17,590 bases of DNA from JAJZMA01 sp021850405 (GTDB lineage: Bacteria; Chloroflexota; Dormibacteria; Aeolococcales; Aeolococcaceae). This document shows positions 7,232-14,882 of this stretch, one piece after another. A model generated the notes under the pieces. The model made no database searches, had not been told where the DNA came from, and was given only the letters and a program-made list of their open reading frames with translations. The stretch's first letter is position 1. Every line of letters begins with the position of its first letter. The stretch is taken from NCBI GenBank assembly GCA_027365835.1, contig DAHXLU010000120.1:1-17590 (forward strand). The letters are read 5' to 3'. The position numbers and the translations under genes are program-made.

Positions 7232-8116
7232 GTGATAGCGATTGTCACTGACAGCACCTCAGACATTAGCCAGGAACTGGCGGGCAAGACAGGAATTGCG
7301 GTCGTTCCCCTTACTGTAATCTTTGGGGAAGAACAGTTACTGGATGGGGTTGACATCCAGAAGGATGATTTCTATCCCAGGCTTGCTGCAGCAGCGGAGC
7401 TACCGCATACCTCGCAGCCATCGCCGCACGACTTTTCCCTTGCATACAAGGCAGCCTTTGAAAAGGGCGCCGAGCATGTCTTTAGTCTCCATATCACAGC
7501 TGGTCTCAGCGGCACACTGCAGTCCGCCCAGCTGGCTGCAGCGGATTTTGAAGATCGGGTTACTGTGGTTGACTCCCTTTCGGTCTCGTCCGGGCTCAAG
7601 CTGTTTGTGCTCGAGGCAGCAAGGCTGGCAGAAGAAAAAGTGGGCAAGGACGAACTGCGTGCGGAGCTGGAGCTTTTGAAAAAGCGGATTGCGATCTATG
7701 TAACCCTTGATACGCTGACATACCTTCAGAAAGGAGGGCGCATAGGAAGGGCCCAGGCATTTGTCGGCGGTGTACTCAAGGTAAAACCGATGCTGCTTGT
7801 CTCGGATGGGGTGATTACACCCTACCAGAGAGTGCGCAGCCTCTCCCAGGGCATGTCTGAGATGCTCCGTGCCGTAAGGGAGCTTGGCACCCCGGTGCGC
7901 CTGCGGGCGATGCATTCTGCTGTCCCAAAGGAGGCAGAAGCGTGGCTGGCGATGGTTACTGACGCGTTTCCAGGGGTGCCAGTAGAGCTGGACGAGGTTG
8001 GGCCTGTGATCGGCACCTATGCAGGACCGGGTGCACTGGGGCTTGCCTGTCTGACCGCAGCGCCCGCTGGCACAGCCGCTTTGGGAACGACCTCCTCTGA
8101 TGACACCCTGGGGTAG
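7232..8116 (+). CDS. degV: DegV family fatty-acid-binding protein (FakB-like)
   Basis: Lipid-binding partner of FakA that holds a fatty acid for phosphorylation. The protein has 294 residues, a normal DegV length. It opens with IAIVTDSTSDISQELAG, the first family signature. Further DegV blocks are VVPLTVIFGEEQLLDGVDI, HTSQPSPHDF, ITAGLSGTLQSA, TLTYLQKGGRIGRAQAFVG and LKVKPMLLVSDG. The start is GTG at 7232, 3 bp after the fakA stop, so translation is probably coupled. Adjacent kinase and binding protein make a complete FakAB module. Which acyl chains it prefers cannot be read from the sequence. recG follows after a 6-bp gap. Confidence 0.94.
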   Translation: MIAIVTDSTSDISQELAGKTGIAVVPLTVIFGEEQLLDGVDIQKDDFYPRLAAAAELPHTSQPSPHDFSLAYKAAFEKGAEHVFSLHITAGLSGTLQSAQLAAADFEDRVTVVDSLSVSSGLKLFVLEAARLAEEKVGKDELRAELELLKKRIAIYVTLDTLTYLQKGGRIGRAQAFVGGVLKVKPMLLVSDGVITPYQRVRSLSQGMSEMLRAVRELGTPVRLRAMHSAVPKEAEAWLAMVTDAFPGVPVELDEVGPVIGTYAGPGALGLACLTAAPAGTAALGTTSSDDTLG

Positions 8117-8122
8117 CAGGCG

Positions 8123-10237
8123 TTGACCGCAGCGAGGATCGCAGCGGCAGCGGAAGCAGCCGTCACAACTGCCCGGTCCTCTGCAGGGTCCACAGGACTG
8201 CGCCCCGACACCAGACTTGGTGACCTGTTTGGCATTGGCCAGCGCAACGGCGCCAAACTCGCAAAGCTGGGGCTGGAGACAGTGGCAGACCTGCTGCTTT
8301 ACATTCCGAGGCGGTATGAGGATACCCGGGAGCTGTCTTCCCTGGAATCTGCAGTTTCGGGACATCACCTTACAGCGAGAGTCCGGGTGGCAGCAATTTC
8401 GATCAGGAAAAGCCCATATAGGAGGATGACCCTGGTCGAAGCAGTGCTGGAGGATGCGACTGGCTCCATTCGCGCTGTCTGGTTCAACCAGGCCTATATC
8501 GCCCAGCAGCTCTCCCGCGGCAGTGAACTGCTGGTGAGTGGCAAGGTGCAGTATGACCGGCACGGGCTCTCCCTGAGCAATCCTGTCTTTGAACTGGTGT
8601 CCCACACCCAGTTGCATGTGGGCAGGCTCGTTCCGGTCTACCCTGAGACCGCCGGGATAACCTCCCGGTTCCTGCGCCGTCACATTGAACAGCTGCTGCC
8701 GTTGGCAAGAGACTTACCTGATCCGCTGCCAGCCCAGATAGTGGCGAGCGAGGGGCTTGTTCCAATTGCTGATGCCGTCGCTGCGGCACACTTCCCTGAA
8801 AATACCGGCCAGATAGATCTGGTCCGGGAGCGATTTACATTCCAGAAACTGTTTCTGCTGCAGCTGGCAGCCCAGCGGGCGCAGCGGCGTCGCCAGGCGC
8901 TGCGCAGCATCTCTATCCCGTATGACGCATCGGCAGCGAGGGAGTTTGTTGGATCGCTGCCGTTCTCTCTGACCCAGGGGCAGCGCGTAGCGGCACACCA
9001 GATCCTTTCTGACATGGCGAACGAGCGAGCCATGAACAGATTGCTCCAGGGAGACGTTGGCAGCGGCAAGACTGTAGTTGCGGCGATGGCCGCATTTGTG
9101 GCCTGTCGGGCCGGCTTCCAGACGGCGATCATGGCACCAACTGAGGTGCTTGCCCGGCAGCACCACCAGTCGCTGACTGCCCTGCTGTCTCCCCTTGGGC
9201 TCTATCCAAGGCTACTGGTAGGAAGCAGCAAGGCAAGGGCCCGCCGGGAGATTCTGGGAGGGTTCGCTGCGGGTCATGAGGCTCTGGTGGTTGGCACCCA
9301 TACCCTTATAGAGGAAGGTGTGGAGCTTCCCCATCTGGGGCTCGTGGTGGTGGATGAACAGCACCGGTTTGGAGTGGCTCAGCGACAGAAGCTGCGCCAG
9401 AAAAGAGACGTGGCTCCCAATTTCCTGGCGATGACCGCCACTCCAATTCCGCGCAGCCTGGCACTTGCCCTGTATGGCGATGTGAATGTGACTGAACTGC
9501 GGGAGAAACCTCCCGGAAGGCAGCCGGTGGAAACCCGTCTGGTGCCGGGCACCGGAAGGGAGCAGGCTTATGAATTTGTTCGCTCGCAGCTTATGGCCGG
9601 CTCCCAGGCGTTTGTTATCTGCCCTCTGGTAGAGGGGTCAGAGCGGCTTGCGGTGGCCTCGGCAGTGGAAGAGTTTGAGCGGCTGCGCAATCTTGTTTTT
9701 CCTGAATTTGAGGTTGAGCTGTTGCATGGTCGCATGCCCGCTGCCGAGAAGCAGGAACGCATGGCCAGGTTTGCCAGTGGGGCGGCTCAGCTGCTGGTGG
9801 CAACCAGCGTGGTGGAGGTAGGGGTCGATGTGCCCAATGCTACGGTGATGCTGGTAGAAGGCGCTGACCGGTTTGGCCTTGCGCAGCTTCACCAGTTCCG
9901 GGGTCGGGTTGGAAGGGGGGATCGTGCATCGTTCTGTCTGCTCATTGCAAGCTCTGACGAGGAAGCCTCGGCTGCAAGGCTGAAGGCACTCACTGAGCAT
10001 GAATCGGGCTTTGAGCTGGCTGAAATAGATCTGGAACTGCGAGGTCCGGGGGATATCATTGGGCTGCGTCAGCATGGTGCAGTGGAGCTGGAGACCGCAG
10101 ACCTGCTCAACGCCCAGCTGATGGAGCGGGCACGTGGGGCCGCAGCGCTATGGCTGGACCAGGATCCACAGCTGAGCAGCCACCCCCCACTTAGTGCGGC
10201 AATGGTGCCCTACCGGGAGATTCTGGACCTTGACTGA
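8123..10237 (+). CDS. recG: ATP-dependent DNA helicase RecG
   Basis: Branch-migrating helicase that regresses stalled replication forks and processes Holliday junctions. The protein has 704 residues, the usual size. The N-terminal wedge (OB-fold) domain spans about residues 25-170. Helicase motifs follow in order: GDVGSGKT (310-317, Walker A), DEQH (411-414, Walker B), TATPIPR (438-444), LLHGRM (534-539), ATSVVEVGVDVPNA (560-573) and QFRGRVGRGD (591-600, motif VI). The C-terminal block LELRGPGDIIGLRQHG is diagnostic of RecG. The start is TTG at 8123, 6 bp after degV. Its end overlaps the rsmD start. All catalytic motifs look intact. Confidence 0.96.
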   Translation: MTAARIAAAAEAAVTTARSSAGSTGLRPDTRLGDLFGIGQRNGAKLAKLGLETVADLLLYIPRRYEDTRELSSLESAVSGHHLTARVRVAAISIRKSPYRRMTLVEAVLEDATGSIRAVWFNQAYIAQQLSRGSELLVSGKVQYDRHGLSLSNPVFELVSHTQLHVGRLVPVYPETAGITSRFLRRHIEQLLPLARDLPDPLPAQIVASEGLVPIADAVAAAHFPENTGQIDLVRERFTFQKLFLLQLAAQRAQRRRQALRSISIPYDASAAREFVGSLPFSLTQGQRVAAHQILSDMANERAMNRLLQGDVGSGKTVVAAMAAFVACRAGFQTAIMAPTEVLARQHHQSLTALLSPLGLYPRLLVGSSKARARREILGGFAAGHEALVVGTHTLIEEGVELPHLGLVVVDEQHRFGVAQRQKLRQKRDVAPNFLAMTATPIPRSLALALYGDVNVTELREKPPGRQPVETRLVPGTGREQAYEFVRSQLMAGSQAFVICPLVEGSERLAVASAVEEFERLRNLVFPEFEVELLHGRMPAAEKQERMARFASGAAQLLVATSVVEVGVDVPNATVMLVEGADRFGLAQLHQFRGRVGRGDRASFCLLIASSDEEASAARLKALTEHESGFELAEIDLELRGPGDIIGLRQHGAVELETADLLNAQLMERARGAAALWLDQDPQLSSHPPLSAAMVPYREILDLD

Positions 10238-10832
10238 GCGTCCGGTGACGAGACTCACCGGCGGCATCTGGCGGGGACGCCAGCTTGTGACCCCGCGCTC
10301 TGCCAGTACCCGTCCGACAACATCCATGGTGCGTGAGGCGATTTTCAATGTCCTGGGAGATGCGGTCAGGCATGCAAGCGTGGTTGACCTGTGTGCTGGC
10401 AGTGGAGCCCTCGGACTGGAAGCGCTCTCCCGGGGAGCTTTCCATGTGGTGATGGTGGACCACGCACTGCCAGCGCTTGCAGCCATTGTCCAGAACGCGG
10501 AAAAGCTCAATTGCCAGGGAGCAGTGGTGGTACAGAAGGGCGAATGCATTCGCTGGGCAGAGCAGCACCAGGAACTGCTGGCAGCTACTGACATCTGCTT
10601 CATGGATCCTCCCTACCGCCCGGACGCCTACGTAGCTGAGCTGCTCCTGGCCGTGGCAACCGCAGCACCGCTCCGCATTGTGGTTGAACATCACAGCAGA
10701 CTCGTGCTGGACCAGCGGCCCGGTATGATGGAGTTGGTCAGAAACTACAGGTATGGCGCTACTGCGGTAAGTATTTTCGCCAGGCAGGGGACACTGCCGC
10801 CTGCAGCAAGGGAGGCAACGCATGGCGGGTAG
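10230..10832 (+). CDS. rsmD: 16S rRNA (guanine966-N2)-methyltransferase RsmD
   Basis: SAM-dependent enzyme that methylates a guanine of 16S rRNA on the assembling small subunit. The family opening RLTGGIWRGRQLVTP and TRPTTSMVREAIFNVL is present. VVDLCAGSGALGLEALSRGA is the SAM-binding motif and MDPPY the catalytic (N/D)PPY motif. The start is uncertain. I prefer TTG 10230 (200 residues), since GGGAG stands about 10 nt upstream and it overlaps the recG stop by 8 bp as TTGACTGA. GTG 10194 or GTG 10245 are alternatives. Its stop overlaps the coaD start by 11 bp. The recG-rsmD-coaD order is widespread in Gram-positive-type genomes. Confidence 0.9.
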   Translation: MTERPVTRLTGGIWRGRQLVTPRSASTRPTTSMVREAIFNVLGDAVRHASVVDLCAGSGALGLEALSRGAFHVVMVDHALPALAAIVQNAEKLNCQGAVVVQKGECIRWAEQHQELLAATDICFMDPPYRPDAYVAELLLAVATAAPLRIVVEHHSRLVLDQRPGMMELVRNYRYGATAVSIFARQGTLPPAAREATHGG

Positions 10833-11376
10833 CGGTCGGGAGGAGGAGGAAGCTTGGGCTTCCGGACTGCCGCCAGAAGGGAGTGCTTCTGGTAGTGCAC
10901 GCATTGCCCTGTACCCTGGCAGTTTTGACCCTGTCACGCTTGGGCATCTGGATATCATTGAGCGGGCGACCCGGATTTTTGACCGGGTAGTCGTAGCAGT
11001 ACTGCAAAGCGCAACCAAAACATCGCTCTTTACGGCGGCTGAGCGGATGTCGCTGCTCGAAGCGTCGACCCAGGACATGTCCCAGGTGGCGGTGACGTCG
11101 TTCGATGGACTGACCGTGGACTGTGCGCGCAATGTGGGCGCCAGTACAATTGTGCGCGGGCTGCGGGCGGTGAGCGATTTTGAGGGTGAGTTCCAGATGG
11201 CCCTTATGAATCGCAGGCTTGCCCCAGAGATTCATACTGTGTTCCTGATGACATCGCTGGCAAACGTGTTTGTCTCCTCATCAATCGTGCGTGACGTCTG
11301 CAGGCACGGGGGAGACATTTCTGGACTGGCGCCAGCACCGTCAATACTGGCATTGCAGAAAAAGCTACGTCCGTGA
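10822..11376 (+). CDS. coaD: pantetheine-phosphate adenylyltransferase CoaD
   Basis: Joins ATP and 4'-phosphopantetheine to make dephospho-CoA, the fourth step of CoA synthesis, and so also supplies the group carried by the ACP encoded downstream. The nucleotidyltransferase signature YPGSFDPVTLGHLDII has TxGH at residues 39-42. IVRGLRAVSDFEGEFQMALMNR and FVSSSIVRDVCRHGGDISGLAP are the other family blocks. At 184 residues it is about 25 longer than typical; the excess is an acidic, Gly/Ser-rich N-terminal tail. No nearer in-frame start exists and AGGGAGG precedes ATG 10822 by 6 nt, so the tail seems real. It overlaps rsmD by 11 bp. Confidence 0.95.
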   Translation: MAGSGREEEEAWASGLPPEGSASGSARIALYPGSFDPVTLGHLDIIERATRIFDRVVVAVLQSATKTSLFTAAERMSLLEASTQDMSQVAVTSFDGLTVDCARNVGASTIVRGLRAVSDFEGEFQMALMNRRLAPEIHTVFLMTSLANVFVSSSIVRDVCRHGGDISGLAPAPSILALQKKLRP

Positions 11377-11436
11377 ACTGGTGACACTGATCCAGGGAAC
11401 AAGGCAGGTTTTAAACTCATAGGCAAGGAGATGCAA

Positions 11437-11964
11437 GTGGTCGACAAGGCTTTGGATATTGAGAGTGACAGCGCCTTTGATGCGTTTCTGTCATGCCTGG
11501 ATGCCCTCGAAGAGCTGGTTGAGACAGCAAAGCGGGTCCCACTCACAGCTTCGGTCATGGTGAGTGAAGATGATCTGGTGGACCTGCTTGAAAAGATGCG
11601 GGACTGCCTGCCTGCCGCGATAAAAGAGGGGATGCAGCTCACCCGGCAGAAAGAGAATCTCCTGGATGAAGCAAATGAGAGGGCCGCTGCCGTGGTGGCC
11701 GAGGCAGAGGAGACTGCAGCACAGCTGGAGCGGGATGCCCATGAGCGAGCAGCGGCACTGGTGGCAGAGCATGTGGTTCTGCAGGAGGCATCTGGCCAGG
11801 CCCAGGCCCTTCGTGCCGAGAGTGAGGCCCGTGCAGCGGCGATTACTGCAGAGTCAGAGGAGTATGCCCACCAGGTGATGCTGAACCTTCATGAACAGCT
11901 GGAAAAGACACTCAACACCGTAGACAAGGGGCTGGACCGGCTCCGCCACCAGCACAAGAAGTAG
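11437..11964 (+). CDS. SepIVA/DivIVA-like coiled-coil cell-division protein
   Basis: Probable cytoplasmic scaffold for polar growth or division, 175 residues. The N-terminal part (LDALEELVETAKRVPLTAS, then VSEDDLVDLLEKMRDCLP) aligns by eye with the conserved head of mycobacterial SepIVA and its Streptomyces counterpart, which sit at the same place after coaD. Residues about 65-165 are a long Ala/Glu heptad coiled coil, shorter than in those relatives. An ATG at 11431 directly abuts AAGGAG (11425-11430), so GTG 11437, six bases further, is the better start; translating from 11431 would add two residues. The 60-bp gap after coaD is the largest in this gene run and could hold a promoter. Membrane or ATP synthase subunit B is unlikely because no hydrophobic helix is present. 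Confidence 0.75.
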   Translation: MVDKALDIESDSAFDAFLSCLDALEELVETAKRVPLTASVMVSEDDLVDLLEKMRDCLPAAIKEGMQLTRQKENLLDEANERAAAVVAEAEETAAQLERDAHERAAALVAEHVVLQEASGQAQALRAESEARAAAITAESEEYAHQVMLNLHEQLEKTLNTVDKGLDRLRHQHKK

Positions 11965-11970
11965 ACTGGA

Positions 11971-12013
11971 ACTTGCCCGGGCTGCCACACTGCACTCCCT
12001 CTGGCCGGCAAGT
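11971..12013 (+). other. inverted repeat after the SepIVA-like gene
   Basis: ACTTGCCCGG at 11971-11980 pairs with CCGGCAAGT at 12005-12013 with one bulged C and a 24-nt loop, starting 7 bp past the stop. No T-tract follows, so it may be a weak transcript end or 3' stabiliser. Confidence 0.3.
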
Positions 12014-12140
12014 GCGGTCAGGAGCGTGGGAAAGCAAGGTAAGGACACTTACGCATCAAAGGACACCTCAATCGCAGGACCAGCATGGGCCGCCTGTGGG
12101 TTTGCCTCCGGTTGTGTGCCAGGCCACGGTGTGAGCAAAG

Positions 12141-12191
12141 GTTATACGTAGTTTATGGGGTTTGTTGCTAAACTCGATAACCAATGTTAAT
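12141..12191 (+). promoter_or_regulatory. candidate promoter and nested inverted repeat before the ATPase remnant
   Basis: TTGTTG at 12162-12167 and GTTAAT at 12186-12191 are 18 bp apart and could be -35 and -10 boxes. They would place the transcript start almost at the ATG at 12200, i.e. leaderless. Nested arms GTTAT/ATAAC and GTTTA/TAAAC (12141-12181) surround the -35, as an operator might. This A+T-richer patch differs from its surroundings. Confidence 0.3.
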
Positions 12192-12199
12192 CGTTGCAT

Positions 12200-13416
12200 A
12201 TGGACCCAGTGCGGAACCCGTACAGCCCAGGGGCTGGCACGCCGCCACCTGAGTTTGCAGGCCGGGATGACTTGACCAGGAACTTCGACTTGCCGGCCTG
12301 ACGTTTGCTGAGCGGTGTGCAAGGACAGAGTCTGATTCCGGTTGGCCTGCGGGGCGTGGGCAAGACCGTCCTTCTCAATGTGTTCGAGGCGCAGGCAAGG
12401 GAGCAGGGAGCAGTCGTTGAGCACCTGGAGGCCGATCAGGATGACATCAGACTGGACGTGCTGGCTCGTCGGCTACGGGCCGCGCTTTATCAGTTGGCCC
12501 CTTCGAGTGGCGCTGGGAAGGCGTTGGAAATTGCGTTGCGGGTCATTGCTGCCGTACGCGTGACCTTTGCACCGCAGGGCACCCCCATTTCCTTTGCCCT
12601 CGATGTGGAGCCCATGAAGGGGAAAGGAGATTCGGGCAACCTTCGAGAGGACTTTGTGGACCTCTTCGTAGCGGTTGGCGAGGCAGCTCGCGAGTATCCT
12701 CGTGGGCTGCTCCTGGCTGTTGACGAATTGCAGTATCTGTAAGACGATGTCTTTCGCGCCTTGATTGTGGGGCTGCATCGGTGCTCACAGCTGAAGCTTC
12801 CGGTAATGGCTGTTGGAACTGGCTTGCCTAACCTCAAAGGGAAAGCCGGGGATGTGAAGATTTATGGTGAGCGACTTTTCGAATTCCCCGGGATCGGATC
12901 GCTGAACCCTGTGGACGCCCGACGCGCTCTGGTGGCACCTGCAGAACGGGCGGGGGTACGTTTCGGGGAGCGCGCAGTGGATGGGATCCTGGGTCGCTCC
13001 CAGGGGTATCCCTGCTTTCTTCGGGAGTGGGGCTTTGGCGTGTGGAACGCTGCGCAGGGTTCGGTGATCTCTCGTGAGGCGGTGGAACTGGCTGGAATTG
13101 CTGTGCAGAGAAAGCTGGACGACTCCTTCTTTGGAGTCTGCATGGGCAGGCTCACCCCCCAGGAGCGGCAGTACCTGAGGGAATGGCGGACTTGGGGGCT
13201 GGGCCCCATCGGTCGAGTGAGATTGCGGAAGTTATGAACATGACTGTCCAACAGGCAGCGCCCCTGAGAGGTCGCCTGATCAACAAGGGAATGGTCTGGT
13301 CCGGTGAGTATGGTGAGGCCGCCTTTACAGTGCCCCTTTTCGACGAGTACCTACGGCGGGAGGTGTCCGCCCCCGCATACCCACCCCGAAAGAACGCTGA
13401 CCCGTGGCGGGGCTGA
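12200..13416 (+). pseudogene. decayed AAA (AAA_16/Orc1-like) ATPase with C-terminal winged helix
   Basis: Remnant of an about 405-residue ATP-binding protein of the kind common in Actinobacteria as stand-alone genes. From ATG 12200 it reads MDPVRNPYSPGAGTPPPEF and AGRDDL, then meets TGA at 12299. In the same frame follow QSLIPVGLRGVGKTVLLNVF (Walker A) and RGLLLAVDELQYL (Walker B), then TAA at 12740. The same frame resumes with FRALIVGLHRC and continues to RLTPQERQYLRE. At about 13181 one base is missing; the next frame restores MADLGAGPHRSSEIAEVMN and ends TAFTVP-like (AAFTVPLFDEYLRRE), a helix-turn-helix tail. With one base restored the length is a clean 405 codons. The first stop fits a CGA-to-TGA change. 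It interrupts the SepIVA-rpmF junction and is probably an acquired, now inactive gene. Confidence 0.86.
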
Positions 13417-13548
13417 GACATCCCACCGGTGTAACTTGTCAAGTCAGGGGTCGGAAGACCGTCGCCATGACGGCGGCTGGCACCAGTGGCAGGGAATCGG
13501 GGATACGGCAGGCTCCAGCTGGCGCCTGTCCTTGCCATGGCCCCTTTT

Positions 13549-13563
13549 GGTGGCGTCACCACC
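13549..13563. promoter_or_regulatory. candidate operator upstream of the rpmF-fab genes
   Basis: GGTGGCGTCACCACC is a palindrome with 5-bp arms about a 5-bp centre, 12 bp before a -10-like TATACT (13575-13580). No good -35 box is spaced correctly. A regulator of the fatty-acid genes could bind here; it does not match the FapR or FadR sites I know. Confidence 0.25.
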
Positions 13564-13574
13564 TGGTAGCAGGG

Positions 13575-13618
13575 TATACTCAAAGCCTGGTACAGCTCTT
13601 TAGCTGGGTATCTCCCAG
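13575..13618 (+). promoter_or_regulatory. -10-like box and leader hairpin before rpmF
   Basis: TATACT at 13575-13580 would start a transcript around 13587. A small hairpin CTGGG-TATCT-CCCAG (13604-13618) then lies in the leader, 25 bp before the rpmF ATG. Ribosomal-protein leaders often hold such structures, but this one is short. Confidence 0.32.
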
Positions 13619-13643
13619 ACCAATATTTGTTTAGGAAAGATTC

Positions 13644-13820
13644 ATGCCGGTTCCAAAACAGCGCGTCTCTCCAAGGCGCCGTGACTTTCGCAGGGCCCAT
13701 GACGCCCTCTCACGCCCTTCACTTACGCCCTGCCCCCAGTGCCGTTCCATGCGGCTGTCCCACACTGTCTGCCCCAACTGCGGCAGCTACCATGGCAGGG
13801 AAGTTGTCAGCAAGGACTGA
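13644..13820 (+). CDS. rpmF: 50S ribosomal protein bL32
   Basis: Large-subunit ribosomal protein, 58 residues, a normal bL32 length. It begins MPVPKQRVSPRRRDFRRAHD, the conserved basic N-terminus, and has the zinc ribbon CPQC (Cys30, Cys33) and CPNC (Cys43, Cys46), followed by GSYHGREVV. AGGAAAG lies 4 nt before ATG 13644, like the rpmB ribosome site. It sits ahead of the fatty-acid genes, where many bacteria keep rpmF before plsX and the fab cluster; here fabD follows 132 bp later with no plsX between. Confidence 0.95.
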   Translation: MPVPKQRVSPRRRDFRRAHDALSRPSLTPCPQCRSMRLSHTVCPNCGSYHGREVVSKD

Positions 13821-13953
13821 TAGCTGGCAGCTCAATCCCGCTCTGGGCGGCAGAGTTTCTGTGGTTCTGACATTATTGCTGGAAGCATTGCACCCGGCTT
13901 TTGACCTGGAGCGGCAGCTCTTCGTTCCCGGCAGGCCGGGTGGGGCGGTCTGA
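13792..13953 (+). CDS. possible small ORF coupled to fabD
   Basis: A 53-codon frame starts inside the end of rpmF (ATG 13792) and stops at TGA 13951-13953, which overlaps the fabD ATG as TGATG, an arrangement often seen in coupled genes. The translation has a hydrophobic core (RVSVVLTLLLEALHP) and a charged tail, but no ribosome site precedes the ATG and I recognise no family. The rpmF overlap argues for caution. It may simply be the rpmF-fabD spacer. Confidence 0.18.
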   Translation: MAGKLSARTDSWQLNPALGGRVSVVLTLLLEALHPAFDLERQLFVPGRPGGAV

Positions 13954-14882
13954 TGCCAGTTGCCTTGCTGTTTCCCGGACAGGGTAGCCAGCATCCAGCC
14001 ATGTTTGCCGGGATGGAGCACACTCCCGAGGTGGATCAGCTCATGGAACGTGCCCGTGATATGGGCTGTGACCTGCGTGCCGTGCTTGCTACCGGGGATG
14101 CTGCTCTCCTGACACAGACCCAGTTTGCCCAGCCTGCACTTTTTATCGCATCAGTTGTGGTAGGAGCACGTGTCGTGAGGTCTCTTGATGTGTGCGTTGT
14201 TGCCGGGCATAGCGTCGGTGAGCTGGCTGCGGCGGTGGTGGCAGGGTTCTTCTCCCTGGAAGATGGCCTCTCTCTGGTCATAGAGCGTGGCCGCCTGATG
14301 GCGGCCATGGCAACTGGGTCGATGGCTGCCCTGATAGGAGTAGAGCTCGCGCAGGTAGAGGAGTGGTGTACAGCCGTGGCGCCGGACCTTGGTCATGTAG
14401 TGGTTGCCAACGACAACGCACCTGGGCAGATAGTGGTTAGCGGTACTGCTGCTGCACTTAAGGAGCTTTACCGGATCGCACAGGCGGGCGGCGCAAGGCG
14501 CATAGTTGAGCTTTCCGTTGGCGGTGCATTCCATTCGCCCCTCATGCATGAAGCTGCAAGACAGTTTGCGATGCGGATTGAGGCAATGCCAATGGCAACA
14601 CCGTCGCTTCCACTTGTTGCCAATTACAGTGGCGATGTAGTGAGTGGAGTTGAGGAGTTCAGACAATGCCTGACCCAGCAGATGGAGCATCGGGTGCAGT
14701 GGACCCAGTCAGTGCGCTGTATTGCTGGCCTTGGAGCCACCATGGCGGTGGAATGTGGGCCCGGCAAGGTGCTCTCTTCGCTTGTACACCGGACTGACCC
14801 GTCGTTGAAGTGCGTTCAGGTGCCCAGTATTGTTGCTGCAGCAGACTTTCTTGCCCAGCATCGGGGTGTGGCTGTTGACTGA
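13953..14882 (+). CDS. fabD: malonyl-CoA:ACP transacylase FabD
   Basis: Transfers malonyl from CoA to acyl carrier protein, supplying the extender unit for fatty-acid synthesis in the cytoplasm. The 309-residue length is standard. LLFPGQGSQ is the N-terminal signature, GHSVGE (85-90) holds nucleophile Ser87, RGRLM (112-116) holds the carboxylate-binding Arg112, and GAFHSPLM (191-198) holds catalytic His194. VECGPGKVLSSLV is the C-terminal GxGxxL-type block. ATG 13953 has G-rich GGTGGGG about 6 nt upstream. Its partner ACP and the next enzyme FabG are encoded directly downstream, and its stop overlaps the preferred fabG start. Confidence 0.96.
   Translation: MPVALLFPGQGSQHPAMFAGMEHTPEVDQLMERARDMGCDLRAVLATGDAALLTQTQFAQPALFIASVVVGARVVRSLDVCVVAGHSVGELAAAVVAGFFSLEDGLSLVIERGRLMAAMATGSMAALIGVELAQVEEWCTAVAPDLGHVVVANDNAPGQIVVSGTAAALKELYRIAQAGGARRIVELSVGGAFHSPLMHEAARQFAMRIEAMPMATPSLPLVANYSGDVVSGVEEFRQCLTQQMEHRVQWTQSVRCIAGLGATMAVECGPGKVLSSLVHRTDPSLKCVQVPSIVAAADFLAQHRGVAVD

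Noticed and set aside
7400..8683. 427-codon minus-strand open frame
   Set aside because: It lies antisense to degV and recG, both of which have complete family motifs; the translation is Cys/Arg/Gln-rich, as expected of a shadow frame.
10191..11132. 313-codon minus-strand open frame over rsmD and coaD
   Set aside because: It is antisense to two well-supported genes and has no recognisable domain.
12141..13440. ATPase remnant as part of a transposon or integrated element
   Set aside because: I see no transposase, terminal inverted repeats or target duplication at the edges; only the single decayed gene is present.
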